From assembly GCA_009192285.1 (NCBI GenBank), contig CM018603.1, forward strand, positions 7,065,613 to 7,129,612: a stretch of 64,000 nucleotides of DNA, written 5' to 3'. The translations under genes were made by a program, and so were the position numbers. Source of the DNA: Morchella semilibera. Its lineage: Eukaryota > Ascomycota > Pezizomycetes > Pezizales > Morchellaceae. Shown here piece after piece: positions 12,685-24,716 of this stretch (position 1 is its first letter; each line of letters opens with the position of its first letter). The notes below the pieces were generated by a model. That model ran no database searches and was not told the origin of the DNA. It saw only the letters and a list, made by a program, of their open reading frames with translations.

Positions 12685-14540
12685 ATGCCAACATTTAAGC
12701 ACGTCACCCTCAACATTCACACACCAAAGGATCCCCCGGTGTCTACCGAAAATTTCTCTTGGGCCAATACTGCTCATTCTTCCTTGACAGAGTACGGGGT
12801 CCACCGTCTTCGCAATACTCCCAAAATTACGAGTTATATCCCCTCTTCTACAAACTCACCCTTTGCTATTTCCATCACGATTCTTGATACCTACGTTCCG
12901 AAGAACGAAGGTGATGACCGGGAGAGTTTGGCAGCCTATGTCTACTTCGACGGGAGAGAGAAGGAAGAAACCGCCACCTTGCTGCGTCGGGGCGTTGAAA
13001 CGTGGATTAGTAGCAGGTGGGTTGAAGTTAAAGAGGGGGAACTCGCAGAGCGGGAGTTTGTATTCAAAGAGGTCGGGCTAGAGAATTTCCTCAACGGGCT
13101 GGATATCTCCAAATCCGAGAAACAGGCCAATTCCAAGACAAATGGTCGGAAATCAGTCAACAGGAGGCACAGTATGCCAGCAAAGATGGTCGAAGGCGAA
13201 GAAGAGGAGGAGGAAGCAGTCAAAGAGTCCGCAGGGCAAATCAGGGTAGATTTGTTCAGAGTTCGATGCGAAGGTCCTGTCAGGAGAGGTGTTTGGGGCG
13301 GGATGTTCAAGGACAACAATAACAGAACTGACAATGAAGACTTTGGAGGCGGAGTGGATGTGAGCCACACTGCGGGGTACGTTAACTGTCTTAAACCCGG
13401 TTTGGTGGGAAGAGTTGGCCGGGTGGGCACACGGAACAAAGTTTCCGGCAGTGAGTATCAATTCTTATAGAGAGCTTATTCATTTTTCTTTTCCTTGCGA
13501 ACAGATTATCGGAACCGAAACCACTTGACAGAGAGACCGTCTCTACACAGAGTGTCAGTCATCTGGATCCCGAAGGCGTTGTTTACGCCAGTTTTGTGTT
13601 CTTTTACCGCGGAGAACGTATGTGTTCATGTCCATTTTGAAAGCCCTCCTGGCGATTAGGAGCAAGGCTAACCATGTTTGTATACCTAGGTCAACTTAGA
13701 AAGATGGGCTTGATCAAACAGCCCCCTCCTCTCCCCGTTCTCACACGCGCTGAGACGGTTGTGACGCCTAGTGCTGAGAACAAGTGGAAGAAGCAAGATT
13801 TCGCATCTCTCTCCTCTACCCTCTCTTCGCTCATCCCCAAGAGTGACGGGTTACTGAATGGGAAGACGAAAGGATTTACAGACTTCCGCGAAGATAACTC
13901 CGGATGGCACCCAAACGGCCACTCAAATGGGAGGAATGGCAAGTTCATTCCAGGTATCGATGAAAGAGACGACCATGAGCTTCTTATGGGAGATGATTTG
14001 AGTAGAGATGCGAGGGACGCAATTAGAGAAAGGATGAAGACCGAAGAAGAAGTAAGGCTTGAAGAGGAGCTCGTCGGAAGAGTCGGACGAATCAAGGTTT
14101 GATCCAGCCTATTATCTTCCCAGTAAACCTCAAATGGCCTAGATCAAGATACTGACCTATATCTTAATTTTCAGCTCAAGCGTTCCCATTCTACAACTTC
14201 ACTACAGGGCGACGGGTCAAAATCAAAGGACGCCACTCCTCCCCCGGTGGTTGGAGACGAAAATCCCAACTTTGCAACGACTCCTGGAAATACTCATCTG
14301 GCGCCCGAGGCCGCTAACATGGAGGCGGAAACTCCGCTTAAAAAGCGTCGCGGAAGCGGCGATATTGATGTAAAAAGCCCTAATCTTGCTGCAAATAATG
14401 TTGCTGCCATGGGAAGGGGAGCGGGGTTTGGTCACCTCACCCCCCCCATTACCTCGATGACAGCGGGTTATGGGGGTGGGAAAATGGAGTTTGGGGGATT
14501 ACTATCAAGCGGCATGGAGATGGAGGAGGAGATTTTATAA
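12685..14540 (+). CDS. DUF7918-type protein, four exons (525 aa)
   Basis: Proposed exons are 12685-13376, 13505-13617, 13690-14096 and 14175-14540, all in frame. The donors are GTACGT, GTATGT and GTTTGA, and the second intron has a GCTAAC branch site. The N-terminal part (about residues 50-145) reads ITILDTYVPK..AAYVYFDGRE..REFVFKEVGL. Across the first intron comes SHTAGLSEP, then LDPEGVVYASFVFFYRGE, and across the next QLRKMGLI. This order matches DUF7918, a domain common in ascomycetes and basidiomycetes whose function is unknown. The C-terminal third is polar and looks disordered, with a basic PLKKRRGSGD stretch that could be a nuclear signal. Intron 1 has a second good donor (GTGAGT) 75 nt downstream, but that choice breaks the frame of exon 2, so I used the earlier one. 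Confidence 0.75.
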
Positions 14541-15371
14541 GGGATTCAGAGAGATGGATGGGAGCAATGGTAGAGGAGTGGTGGCATTCTTAACACCATT
14601 TCAGGTATTTCTGGGCCTTTCTGAGTGCTATTCTTGGTTGAATTTCTTTTTTCTATTTGTCGAGTATGTTCAGTTTGTGTCTGTCTGCACAGAGGGGGTG
14701 CTGCGCCCAGTTAACCCGTGTGATATCTGGAGAAGGTACTTGACAATCATTGCAAGTTTTCTCCTGAAATGGGGTCCTAGGGTGCGAGGTGCGGTTTGTA
14801 GTATGGTGGTTGTAAAGAAGGTGGGGTTTGGGCTCGAGATAGTTTTGGTGGACGTGGCAGGCAGGCATGAAGAAGGTATAGACTTTCCGGAGATCGGCAC
14901 ACGTATTCTTCTATTTCATTACATGATTCCCTGTATCATCATTAACCACATTCTTTTGCTATTTCTTATAGTTTTGTGTTTAAAGTATTCTCTTTGCCCT
15001 CTTCAGTACTTTTCCTATCATTCATTCACTTGGGTTCCGGGGCGGGAATGGAGTGGTTATTATACCAGTGATTTCAAATTTGGATGGTGTTAGTTTATAA
15101 AATGAAGAGTGGGGAGGGGTGTACTTTTACCCTCTTTTTAATTTTGATCTTTTGGGATGCTAACTCTTTGCCACCCATACTTCGTCATCATTGGAGATAA
15201 AGTTCGGTAGGTTCGTACGATAAGAAGTGCAGAGTACTTTCGGGTGCCTCACGGATATATGCATCCATTTCGTGAATAGCATGATTCTTATACATAAAAA
15301 AACTGCTTAGCACATCTCACATGGTCTGAAACCACGTTCTCTAAAATAAAGTGAATTCAATAACCATGTGT

Positions 15372-15397
15372 GGGTTAGGTTTAGTGGGTTAGGGTTA
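15372..15397. repeat. Short telomere-like TTAGGG patch
   Basis: The sequence GGGTTAGGTTTAGTGGGTTAGGGTTA holds three imperfect TTAGGG-like units in 26 bp. It is too short to be a telomere. It may be an interstitial relic or chance. Confidence 0.5.
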
Positions 15398-17699
15398 AAT
15401 TCGAGGCTAAACCTCCGGTGCTCAGGGCTCGTGATGCATTCTGGTGCAAGGTTTCAAGTAGAAACTCACAGTGTGATATTTTAGCTGTACGTGCATTAAA
15501 AAGCTTGTTTTTTTCAACAGGTCTTAAGCAGCAAGGTTACCTCTGAAGTATGTATGAAATAAAGTTTCCCCTACTCTCGTTCCCTGCAACAGCGAGTTCA
15601 CCATCCACCGATTGCAGCACCCAAATACCTCTTGGCTGCAGCTTTAGTGGCCATTTTTTGCGGGGGAATCAGGGTAGTATTAGCTATGAGATCACGTTCG
15701 CAAACTCTCAAATGTTTGGTGTTCACCCGAGCTAAGCTAAATCCGGCATGGCCCACCATGGAAGCAACCGCTGCTCCACGGTGAAGCGCGGGCATAACTC
15801 CCGTTCCCGTCTAATGAATGAGTTTTTTGAATTATGAGTCAGGCAGGTTCCAAGACCGATAATCACAATCACATATATGTTATCTACGGTACTCGTGTAA
15901 GTAGGCCCGGGCTGGAACATCTTGCGATGAGGAGTAAGAGATAGTCCTGTGTAACCTACACACTGCATCAAGCAAACATTGAAGAGCCTCACATCTAGAT
16001 CGACTTCTTTTGTGGCTGTCAGATCGAATGAGATATTGCGTATACTACTTGAGAAAGATTTGTCGCCTTATACTCCCTCTTGCATCATACCCGCTCGGTA
16101 GATGTTGGGGTGTTTCTTCCCGGAGATTACGGTGTGGTTCTAGACTGTGCGCTTTTGGCGCTCGGGGGGTGGTAATGAAACATTCAGGGAGTTCTAGATC
16201 CAAAGAGTCTTATCTTGTTGGCACGGGCCGGCGAGTGACAGGGGTCATATTCAGGGGATATCACTCGGTTGTAAGGCCGGGTAAATTCGAGTTATGAGTG
16301 TATATTTGAGCTTTAGGGGTGTATAAGTGATTGGTAGGTCCAGAGACTATGGGAGACTCTGATTAGTTAGAAAGTTATAGAACTGGGGTTACATTACATA
16401 CAGTGCTGCGCTTGCTGCGCCACGACTATTGCGCATTGCGCACGTTCTGCGCAAGCTAAGTTGTTCATGTTCAACCAAGAAGAACTTAAGGGGTGTACAT
16501 GTACAAGTTGTAAAGTTTGCTCTGGGGAAAGATAGAGGCATTGTTCAAGGTGAGCACTTTATTTGAGCGTGGTGAATCTATTCGTTGATAAAGTGGTTGT
16601 GATCTGACGAAAGCTCGATCGTGCGCATGCGCAGCGTTCAAAACAATATAATAGTCTTCCAAGGGCTAGGGAATGATTAAACGGTAAGAGAGAGAATCGT
16701 AGCTTAAGTACAAGCTGACAGAGGAGTTTTCGAGTTAAATCTTTCTTTCGTTCCCGTGTTTGTAATCTGCGTGTAGTCACCAGCTGCCAGGTGACCCCAG
16801 CGAATTAAAGGCCTCCATCTCGTCCATAAAGTAGGTGACTATTAACGCTCACCAAGGTAGCGCAGTCAACAGAACTGTGATATAGTTAGAGATTGTATGT
16901 CTATACATGACTGTAAAGAGTACTACGCTTAAGATGGTCGTTTTTTCAAACTATAGTCATGTTGAGTGCGTACGTACGTACCTCCTTATCAGTCGATATT
17001 TAGACTTAAGATTCCATATGTTCAAGACCTACAGACACTTGATATGCACTCCAATTAGTTAGAGAGAATCATGTGACCCAATACAAGAAGAACTAAGGCT
17101 ACGTCAAAATTCGAGGCTAATTCATGAGAGGTTGGAGTACGTGCTATATCGTCGGGAGACCGTCACAATATAAATATAGTATTTGTAGAGTAATTTTATA
17201 TTAGGAAATGGAAAACCCGGGATAATAATGGGCTCGCGAGTTAAGGGATATCTCAGATGGCAGCCAGTGGTTAAGATTTGGGTATCCCTTGGACTGATGA
17301 GATCGTCAAATTCCGCAGCCTGGAAGGTGCATGCACTGGGATGGGTATTCGTTGCTCTTATAAGCTCAATAGTTTGATAATAACCATAGAGCCAATCAGA
17401 AGTAGCCGCAAACTGCTTGCTTAGGGTAGTATTGGCTTAGAAATGCAAGCTGTGAATTTGAAAGTTTAGACCATTGGCCAAGTAACCCTGTCCATCAACA
17501 GATGGTATTCATCGAGTGACAGTGACCGCTGGCCAGGTCCATCCAATGTTACCCTGTCTCATCTGCATATAGCTATCGCTCGACTCGTCATGGTGTCATG
17601 ATCATGATGTCGAGAGTATATACTTGGTATGTAGGCGGGTTTAATACGCCATACCTGACAGTGATGGACTTGTGGACGGTAGGACTAAAGTATTAGAGC

Positions 17700-17878
17700 G
17701 TTTTAGTCTCTCATATTTCGGACTCGCAGCAGCGCCGAGCCCTGTAAGAGTGTAAAATAGACCAATAGCGAGCTTTAATCACTACAGATCGTTTCCGATT
17801 TAAGCACTCTTACAGGACTCGGCGCATGTCTCGGCGCTGCGAGTCTGAATTATGGACGAAAAATGGGAGGACTAAAAC
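17700..17878. mobile_element. Inverted-repeat element with long GC-rich arms
   Basis: The left arm runs from GTTTTAGTC through GGACTCGCAG and GCGCCGAGCCCTGTAAGAGTG. The right arm is its imperfect complement, running from CACTCTTACAGGACTCGGCGC through GGCGCTGCGAGTC to GACTAAAAC. The arms are about 55-85 bp around a core of about 40 bp, so nearly the whole element could fold as one hairpin. There is no coding capacity. It looks like a foldback or MITE-type element; its superfamily is unclear because no clean target duplication is seen. Confidence 0.6.
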
Positions 17879-17956
17879 CCTCTATTAACTTACCATTACT
17901 TTCGACGTGATCGACATGCCAAGATTTACTATATTTAGAAAACAGCACAACTACTA

Positions 17957-18078
17957 CTCCCCAGTTCACAGCGTTTTCAAACACAACCACTATTACGTAC
18001 CATATAGAAATGTGGCTTAGTGGGTTTTTGTGTGGCATGCAATAGCGGTTGTGTTCGAAAACGCTGTGAAATGGGGAG
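17957..18078. mobile_element. MITE-like element, family C copy 1
   Basis: The termini CTCCCCAGTTCACAGCG and CGCTGTGAAATGGGGAG are inverted copies and the outer bases are TA on both sides. The arms continue inward (GTTTTCAAACACAACC against GGTTGTGTTCGAAAAC). The core contains GTTTTTGTGTGGCATGCAAT, which is shared with the copies at 36828 and 47908. Non-coding and about 120 bp, it fits a TA-inserting Tc1/mariner-type MITE. Confidence 0.7.
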
Positions 18079-19215
18079 TACATCTGAGAAGTCCTACGTC
18101 ATCTTTGCATTTGCGCGCTGCAGCTGTCTAGAGTATCGAGGGCATTCTTAAAGTTCACTACCTAATACAAGAGTAGCAGCGGCTAGGGAACGCTCCCCTG
18201 CGCTGCGCACAGCTCAAATAATAGGAAAACCATTTATATTTAACCTTAGGCAGGGAGATAACTAGTCTCTACCCCGGTGAGTAAGTAATTACATATACAA
18301 AATTGCACCATCGCAACAAATACCCGGGTCCCACTATATGAATCCTTTGCAATAATAAACACGGTATTTTGACGCATGCGGACGCACACCCTATGCCCGA
18401 ACCACCTTGGAAAAGTATAACTTGGTGCAAGTAGCGACATTATGCAGGTTTGATTGTAGGGTCTGCTCTGTTCTGCTCGATCTAGGACTTTTCCTGCTTA
18501 TTCCTTGGGCTGTGGAGACATGCAGATTCCTCGACTTCTAGATTGGGGCGTGGCCTAGTTAATTTGTCATTGAACAGATGACCAAGTTATTGAGAGAAAG
18601 GCCGCTCCGCCGCTGTATATAACTGCGTCCTTGGGAAGCTGAGGAACCTGCATGTTTTAACAGCCTAAGGAATAACTCCGATAGCACTAGGATAACCTCG
18701 GTAAGTTCCTTCGTTGGGGGGTCCACAGGAGGATCCCCTTTGATATCTGACATGCTTTTCCTTATTTGGTTGACATATTATAGCCGAGTTCATATACACT
18801 TAGATCCCGTTTTATATAATCGTTGTTCCACCCCTTTCAACATCTTACAATATTGAAAGCATCAACGCTTTCTCCAGGGCCCAAAGAAGATCGGATGAGT
18901 TATCTGGAAAATTTGGAGGGATCTGGCTCCTTCTTGTTTGTCGCTGGGGGCATCCTATATTAATTGGAGATTCACAACCTATCACTCGTAAATAGAGTAT
19001 TGCCGCCAAGAGTTTCCACTTCCGCCGCCGCCGCTTGGCGGCAGGACACGCGGTAATTTTTATCACATCATGTGTCACCTACTGTTTGGCTTGAAAATAC
19101 TTACCTAATATCTATTAAAAATTAAAATAAGCCCCTGCAGTCAAATGAAACTGGACAGCTAGTCACAATACCCGATCTGGGCCGGACTGGGGCCGGGGCG
19201 CTTGGTCTAGAGTGG

Positions 19216-19287
19216 TGAGGCGAGTCCACTTGGAGGCGGGTCCACTTGGAGGCGGGTCCACTTGGAGGCGGGTCCACTTGGAGGCGG
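19216..19287. repeat. Minisatellite, 16-bp unit, about 4.5 copies
   Basis: The unit GGAGGCGGGTCCACTT is repeated in tandem: a slightly diverged first copy, three identical copies and a partial last one. It lies in intergenic DNA. Near-identity of the copies suggests recent expansion. Confidence 0.9.
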
Positions 19288-20942
19288 ATAGTACCATATT
19301 TGTAATGTTTATACAGAATAATATGCGAGCCGGTTCTACCTAAATTCTAGGTCAGGAATAATAGTGTGTTCAAAGTCGAACTCCTTCGGGACAAAATCAT
19401 TCAAACATGAAAGAGCCGGATATATCTGGCAGCAGAGTTTTGTTAGACTATCTCAATGTATCTCTATTCGGGGAATCCTCGATTCCCATGCGTAGTCGCT
19501 CTTATCTTCGGGACTGTGTACCTAGTCGCCGCCGCTAGTGATTGAGTGGCCTCTCGCGGCAATAGCCGCACACGGAGATAACCTTCCAGTTATGAACAGG
19601 GCTAGTATATGCGTATAAGAGGCGATATCTTGTAGCTTGAGTGAGGTCGAGGACACCACATAGGTGTTGGATGCGTTTTAGAAAACCGGGGGTTGGTCTG
19701 TGGGAGCGCTAGCCACTACACTAGATGCCGGCCAATAACTATTGCATCCACTGAAAACCATATATAGCCCAATATGATATCGTGACTGGCAGTCTCAAAC
19801 CGATGTTTCTATAACTACTCGTGCTAGAGAGCTATGTTTGGCCGAGAAGAACTGAGCGTAGGCTAGATCTTAATCTGCTCCAAATGATGTATCGAGATTA
19901 TATAGACCTAGCGATATTAACGGTCCAATTACTATGATTGTGTCAATATCTCTAGAAGGCCCCTTTCCGGGTATGCCAGTATCCGTTATCGATTATCAAA
20001 ATCCGAGTTCGGATGAGGCCGTATATAACTATTTATGAAACAATCCTGCCTGGTTTGTTTTGTTTGAACCAAACTTTGAGTCAGACGAATAGACAACACG
20101 CGGCTGTTAAGGTCCTAAAGAAACTAGAAAATGTAGGCTTATTCCTGTACATTTCAATTTCGACCATCAAGAGACTATTCAGGTTATTGATGTATAGACA
20201 AGCCATTAGTTAAAATTCCATATGTCCCGTGTAATGTTAAATGGCGGTACAGTGGTCACTCTTAACTCGCTGCATGTACCTTCGAGGCTGATAGATTAAA
20301 GTTAGAGGAAGTCATCTGTACTGGAAAGAGTAATTGAGTCATAGTTTGGTGGGGGAGCGGAAATCTGGGATGCGAGGAGCGAAAGCATCTGTTTTCTAAG
20401 GCCAGTACTCGGGGAGAGCGACAGGATATAGTGAGCGGGCTATGTAGCAAGATTTATGTCGATAGATAGACTCAGCGGATGGTACTAAACTTTCTATAGG
20501 TTGAACAACTAGGGCGACGTGTTAGCCAAGTGGTCAAGAGGGAATGAAAGTGATAAAAGCAGATAGAATTCACATGGAAGTGCCAGAAGGAGCACGTTGA
20601 GTATACATTGTGCAATCACCACTGTCTAAGAATGGGGAGTTGCTCTTCAGAAGTGTGTTTGCTCGCGCCTTCTTTAAAAGGTCAGAATCTTGTGTAAGCA
20701 TTTGGCGCAACGCCGTCCGGCAATTTAATTAAGGTGCAAGAACGTCCAAACGTTTTCAAACGGGGAGTGGGGCCTATTATACATAAAAGGACTTACGTTG
20801 GTCATGATTGAGCCAAAGTTCCTAGCTTTTCACGGTGCTCTGGCCATGGGCTATTCAGAACTGGGGAGGTCGCCTGGGCGGGTACCTAGCATGATGATTG
20901 GCCGAGTGGGTGAAAAAGAACCTCGGAGCTCATTATCTCCCC

Positions 20943-20960
20943 GGGGGGGGGGGGGGGGGG
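20943..20960. repeat. Poly-G tract
   Basis: A run of 18 G. It shifts the frame of any open reading frame crossing it, so frames that span it (such as 20798-21001) should not be trusted. Confidence 0.85.
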
Positions 20961-22349
20961 CTCAAGCTGGGGCCCTAATGGTCCTGCGGCGTCAACCATA
21001 AGGGGATTGGATCCGGCTAGCCAGTGACCGGCGGTTGACGAAGGTAAACTGAGACCTGCGCATGATATGAATAATTTTTTGACAGCGCGGTTGATGAATC
21101 GGAAAAATCCGGTAACAGGGTAACTTGGGGATATATAACTGGATCAAATGCCTACCAGCTACCCGCAAATGACATATCGATCATGCGGGCCGATACCGGC
21201 ATGCACATGTCCGTGCCTACATTCGTTTTCATTTATGGTAATTGGCCTTGTTCTAGACTATAGTACCATATATGCATTCAAAAGAGGGGCTCATGCATAC
21301 ATGAAATGCGGCGCGGACCAGATCAGTTCAGCCGCGACAACCGGTAAAGGGTTAGGTGATCGCGGTCAACACCGGTGAAACATCGACCTGACCACGCACA
21401 ACATCTATCAGTCGCAAATGATTTTATAAATATGTGCATTTAAGTGGGGCCCTACCCCCAAGGTACACCTACTAAGATTTAAACCGGAACGATACACATA
21501 CAATTACTCACGATATTACAACAATCGACTTAGATTATAATTACATATACCCTTCTCAGTCCCAGGTTCATACGTTTACGATTAGGGACGTTGTCTTTAA
21601 TCCTCTACGCGCCAATGGCGGCTACCCTGGTGTTAGAATATGGAGTTTCCGATAATTACCAGACTCCTGCCGAGACCTACAGTTCTGTTCTGGTTCCCAA
21701 TCTTAATGGGTATTAACAGGCCGTCTAGGAAGCTCGACCGCGCTAGAAGGCTGACAAGGCAACAGCGTGATATAAGAAACCGGCGATCAATACCTTCAAC
21801 TACATGTAGGTACATGTATGTACATGGAGTTTGTTATTACAAGGAACCCTAACTGACTATTCCCGCGACCGGTTTCGAGCCGCCTAAAGAGGTGTGATGG
21901 GTAGTGCGGCAGCCGATACGATTGTTCACTACTCTGATGTATTCGGATTAATTACCCTTTTTGTACGAGAAGCTTCAATCCGGCCGTCGGAGTACCTGTA
22001 CAGTAATTAAGGAAGATGCATGGCCTCCTGGCTAGAGCGGGCGTCACGATAACGCGCGTCAGACGCTCATATTCTAAAAAGTGATAGTGTGTATGTCTTC
22101 CCTATATACCCGCGTCTTGCAGGTTTTCCCTTCGGGATGAGTCCGGTGTTATAAAACATAGATCCCTTCACCTGTGCACATGTTGGCTTGTCGCTGGTGC
22201 CGCCGAGCAATCGATGCATCAAATTAAGAGGGAAATTGTTCTTTTCAACAAGGCAGCTCGTTTCATCTGCCTCTTGGGATGTTATCTACAGGTCTGTCCA
22301 CCGTAATAAAGATGGGATACTTAAGGTAAAGTCATGCGTAGGTACATAT

Positions 22350-23757
22350 CTAGTCGAGGCGATCCATATCCTGAATAGCATGAGTCTCACCTATCATCCC
22401 TTCTACAATATCATAGACCTGATTAAGGCTTTCCACGAAATCGCCTGAGTTACCCTTTTCCCAATTATTTGCGGTGGCACTCTCGCTAACTCTTGCATCG
22501 ACTAGGATGGCGCTCCAGCTAGCATTCTGAGCACCCTTAAAATCCTTACGATAATCATCGCCCACATGCACTGCCACCAGCATGCCGTCAACTCGAGGGT
22601 TCAGGTCCCGCCAGATCCTTCGAGCGGCGTCAAATATCTTACGGTCTGGCTTCTCATAGCCGATGTCATATGAAAATGTCACAAAATCAATTAACGCCTT
22701 GTCTCCAACACCCCTCTCAGGGTGGGGTTGGCCTGGCACAGTGGGCTTGTACTTGCGTACTCCTATACCTAGATCGTTTAAGATGGAGGTTACGCGGTGA
22801 TCTGAGTTGGTGATAACGCCAAGTGTGATAGTATCGTACTGACTGTCCTGCCTGAGTCGGCGAAGAAGTGGGAGAACATCTGGGAAGAGGCTATAGGCCT
22901 CTTTGCTAGAAAAACGATGGAGAAGTGCAGGTGCCAATGAGGGGGGGAGAGGTAAGTTGGTAAGTGGAGTGAACGTATTTGTTATTACCTGTGTTGGGGA
23001 TTAGGCCTATGGTCAGTGGATCTTATATGAAGCGTAGGAGAGGAAGGAGACAAACGCTGGTCCACCATTGCTCAGGAGTCATGCCTGACTGCTTTCCGTA
23101 GTTTGGATTCTCCGAGGCCTGTTCCTTGTAGGCTAGGTCGTGTTAGTAGGCGGTGGAACATAAAAGAGAACACGTTGTTAGTAGTGATATCAGTTTACAG
23201 CAATTATGGGGTGCTGTACAAGGGGGGCATGGGTTGATCTGCGTTGATGGAGAATCTTGTCTCTCTATCCCGGTTGCTTCAGGTGCGTGTATTTGGTGAT
23301 GCATAGCATCAAAGGTAAGATTGGGCACTTTTGTGCCATGTCTTACTCGCCGAATACACTGATTTGATTTCTTAAGTGGTTTTGTTTGGCCATCAGAAGT
23401 TCAATGTCAAAGGGCCAAAACGGGCGTTCAACCGGGTGTTTGAGTTGGACAGGACAATTGAAATGACATTACGACATGGAGAAAAATAGGGGGAGAGGGG
23501 AGGAACAATTTCTAAGTGAAGAGGGTCATTTTACCTCGCCTGAATGTCATCTGAACGTCAGATTCCTCCACACCAGTGATGCCATGCTCCTTTGCCACAT
23601 GGGTGTACTGAGTGGCGATCGAGCATTTCGGCTCAAAGAGCGTCCCAAAGGCATCAAAAGACAACAAGAGGTTCGCTTTATGGCCGGGGGACTTTCGGGA
23701 CCCGTAGCGTCTTTGGCCAAGATGTCTGATTAGAGTGATCGGTCGGAATGCCTGCAT
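22350..23757 (-). CDS. HAD-like hydrolase, HDHD3-type, three exons (312 aa)
   Basis: Exons in order of transcription are 23757-23535, 23132-23056 and 22988-22350. The first intron has a perfect TACTAAC branch site and the join gives MTFRRAYKEQ; the second join gives EQWWTSVITNTF. All four haloacid dehalogenase motifs are present: FDAFGT with the nucleophile at D35, the Thr/Ser motif in GVITNSD, the lysine motif in EKPDRKIF, and the acidic motif VGDDYRKDF. The cap region SGMTPEQWW is typical of the HDHD3 subgroup. HAD enzymes cleave phosphate or halide esters; the substrate of this subgroup is not established. Length fits the family. The gene is divergent from the large gene at 24717. The start codon at 23757 is the only ATG that keeps motif I in frame. 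Confidence 0.85.
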
Positions 23758-24716
23758 GATGATTTGAGAATCTCACGGTCGGGTATGAAAGGTCGAGTCT
23801 TCTCCGGAGTGTATGTAGTCAACACTTGTCCCACACTGACGTAGTCACGTAATCGATCTGCTCCCAATTTTTGAATCCACTTGTCCCGCAAGATTCCTTT
23901 CCGGCTGTTTTTAGATATATGAGATTACAATTTACAAAGGTGAAGGTCCATAGGCTAGAGGGGGTTTACATGCATGTAGTTTAGAGAGGTGCGGGATCAA
24001 CGTTTGGGGGGATCTTTTTTTTTTTTTTTTTTTTTTTTTGACGTGGCTACATCCAATGTCTTGGCCGGCCGCCGTACGCTAGGCCCGTTTTTGGGCGTTT
24101 ACAATCAATAAGGCTATAGGCCAATATTATCAGTTAGAGTAGCCTTTTACGTCCCTGAAGTTCTATTCATGTGCGTTGCGATTGTATAGCAGCAACAGTG
24201 TTTAAGGACATGGATTTCGGCTGGGGGTTTTGTGAACACCTGGAACAGGAGGTCTGTGGGGGAGGAGGGGGGGGATGTATATAGGGTACAGTTTAGTGCT
24301 AACACATCACATCTACACGTAAAATGTAGGTAATGTAAGTTTATCTCTCTAGGGCTAAAACCCAGGTATTCCCCGTTTGGGAGATCGAGGACCAACACTG
24401 AGGGGTAGTAAGAAATCCCGGGTTTCCTTCCACCTCCGTCCATCATCCTCCCTTAGAATTCCCATCGCGCTCTCCTTTTCATCACCTCCTTTCGTGTCAC
24501 AATCTCTGTTCTCCAGGGCATCAGGGTTTCATATTTACTGCCCGCTAGAGAGAAGAGTATTATTCCCCCATCGGGTCAACTTAGTGAACTTCTTTTTTTT
24601 TTTTTTTTTTTTTTTTTGACCGATTCATAACCGAGATCTTGACCCGAGTCTTTTGGTCTTTCCATCAATATAAGTTGAACATTGGGAAGCGCTCGGCGTA
24701 TACACGCGCTTCCATA
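23758..24716. promoter_or_regulatory. Divergent intergenic region with two 25-nt T tracts
   Basis: About 960 bp separates the start codons of two divergent genes and must hold both promoters. It contains T runs of 25 nt at 24015-24039 and 24593-24617, both followed by GAC. Long poly(dA:dT) tracts exclude nucleosomes in fungal promoters, so each may mark one promoter; this is inferred. Alternatively they are tails of reverse-inserted retroposed sequence. Confidence 0.45.

Larger units (their letters stand above)
14541..22349. other. Repeat-rich intergenic stretch
   Basis: No supported gene. It starts with the 3' flank of the DUF7918-type gene and includes a telomere-like TTAGGG patch (15372-15397), a cluster of TGCGC words (16403-16456), two inverted-repeat elements (17700-17878 and 17957-18078), a 16-bp minisatellite (19216-19287) and an 18-nt G run (20943-20960). 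Frames in this stretch are short and patternless. Confidence 0.6.

Noticed and set aside
14470-15093. 207-codon plus-strand frame overlapping the end of the DUF7918-type gene
   Set aside because: Its first part is the shadow of the true last exon in another frame and the rest lies in the probable 3' UTR; no domain or splice context.
15372-15397. Telomere or subtelomere signal
   Set aside because: Only three imperfect TTAGGG-like units; no array and genes lie on both sides.
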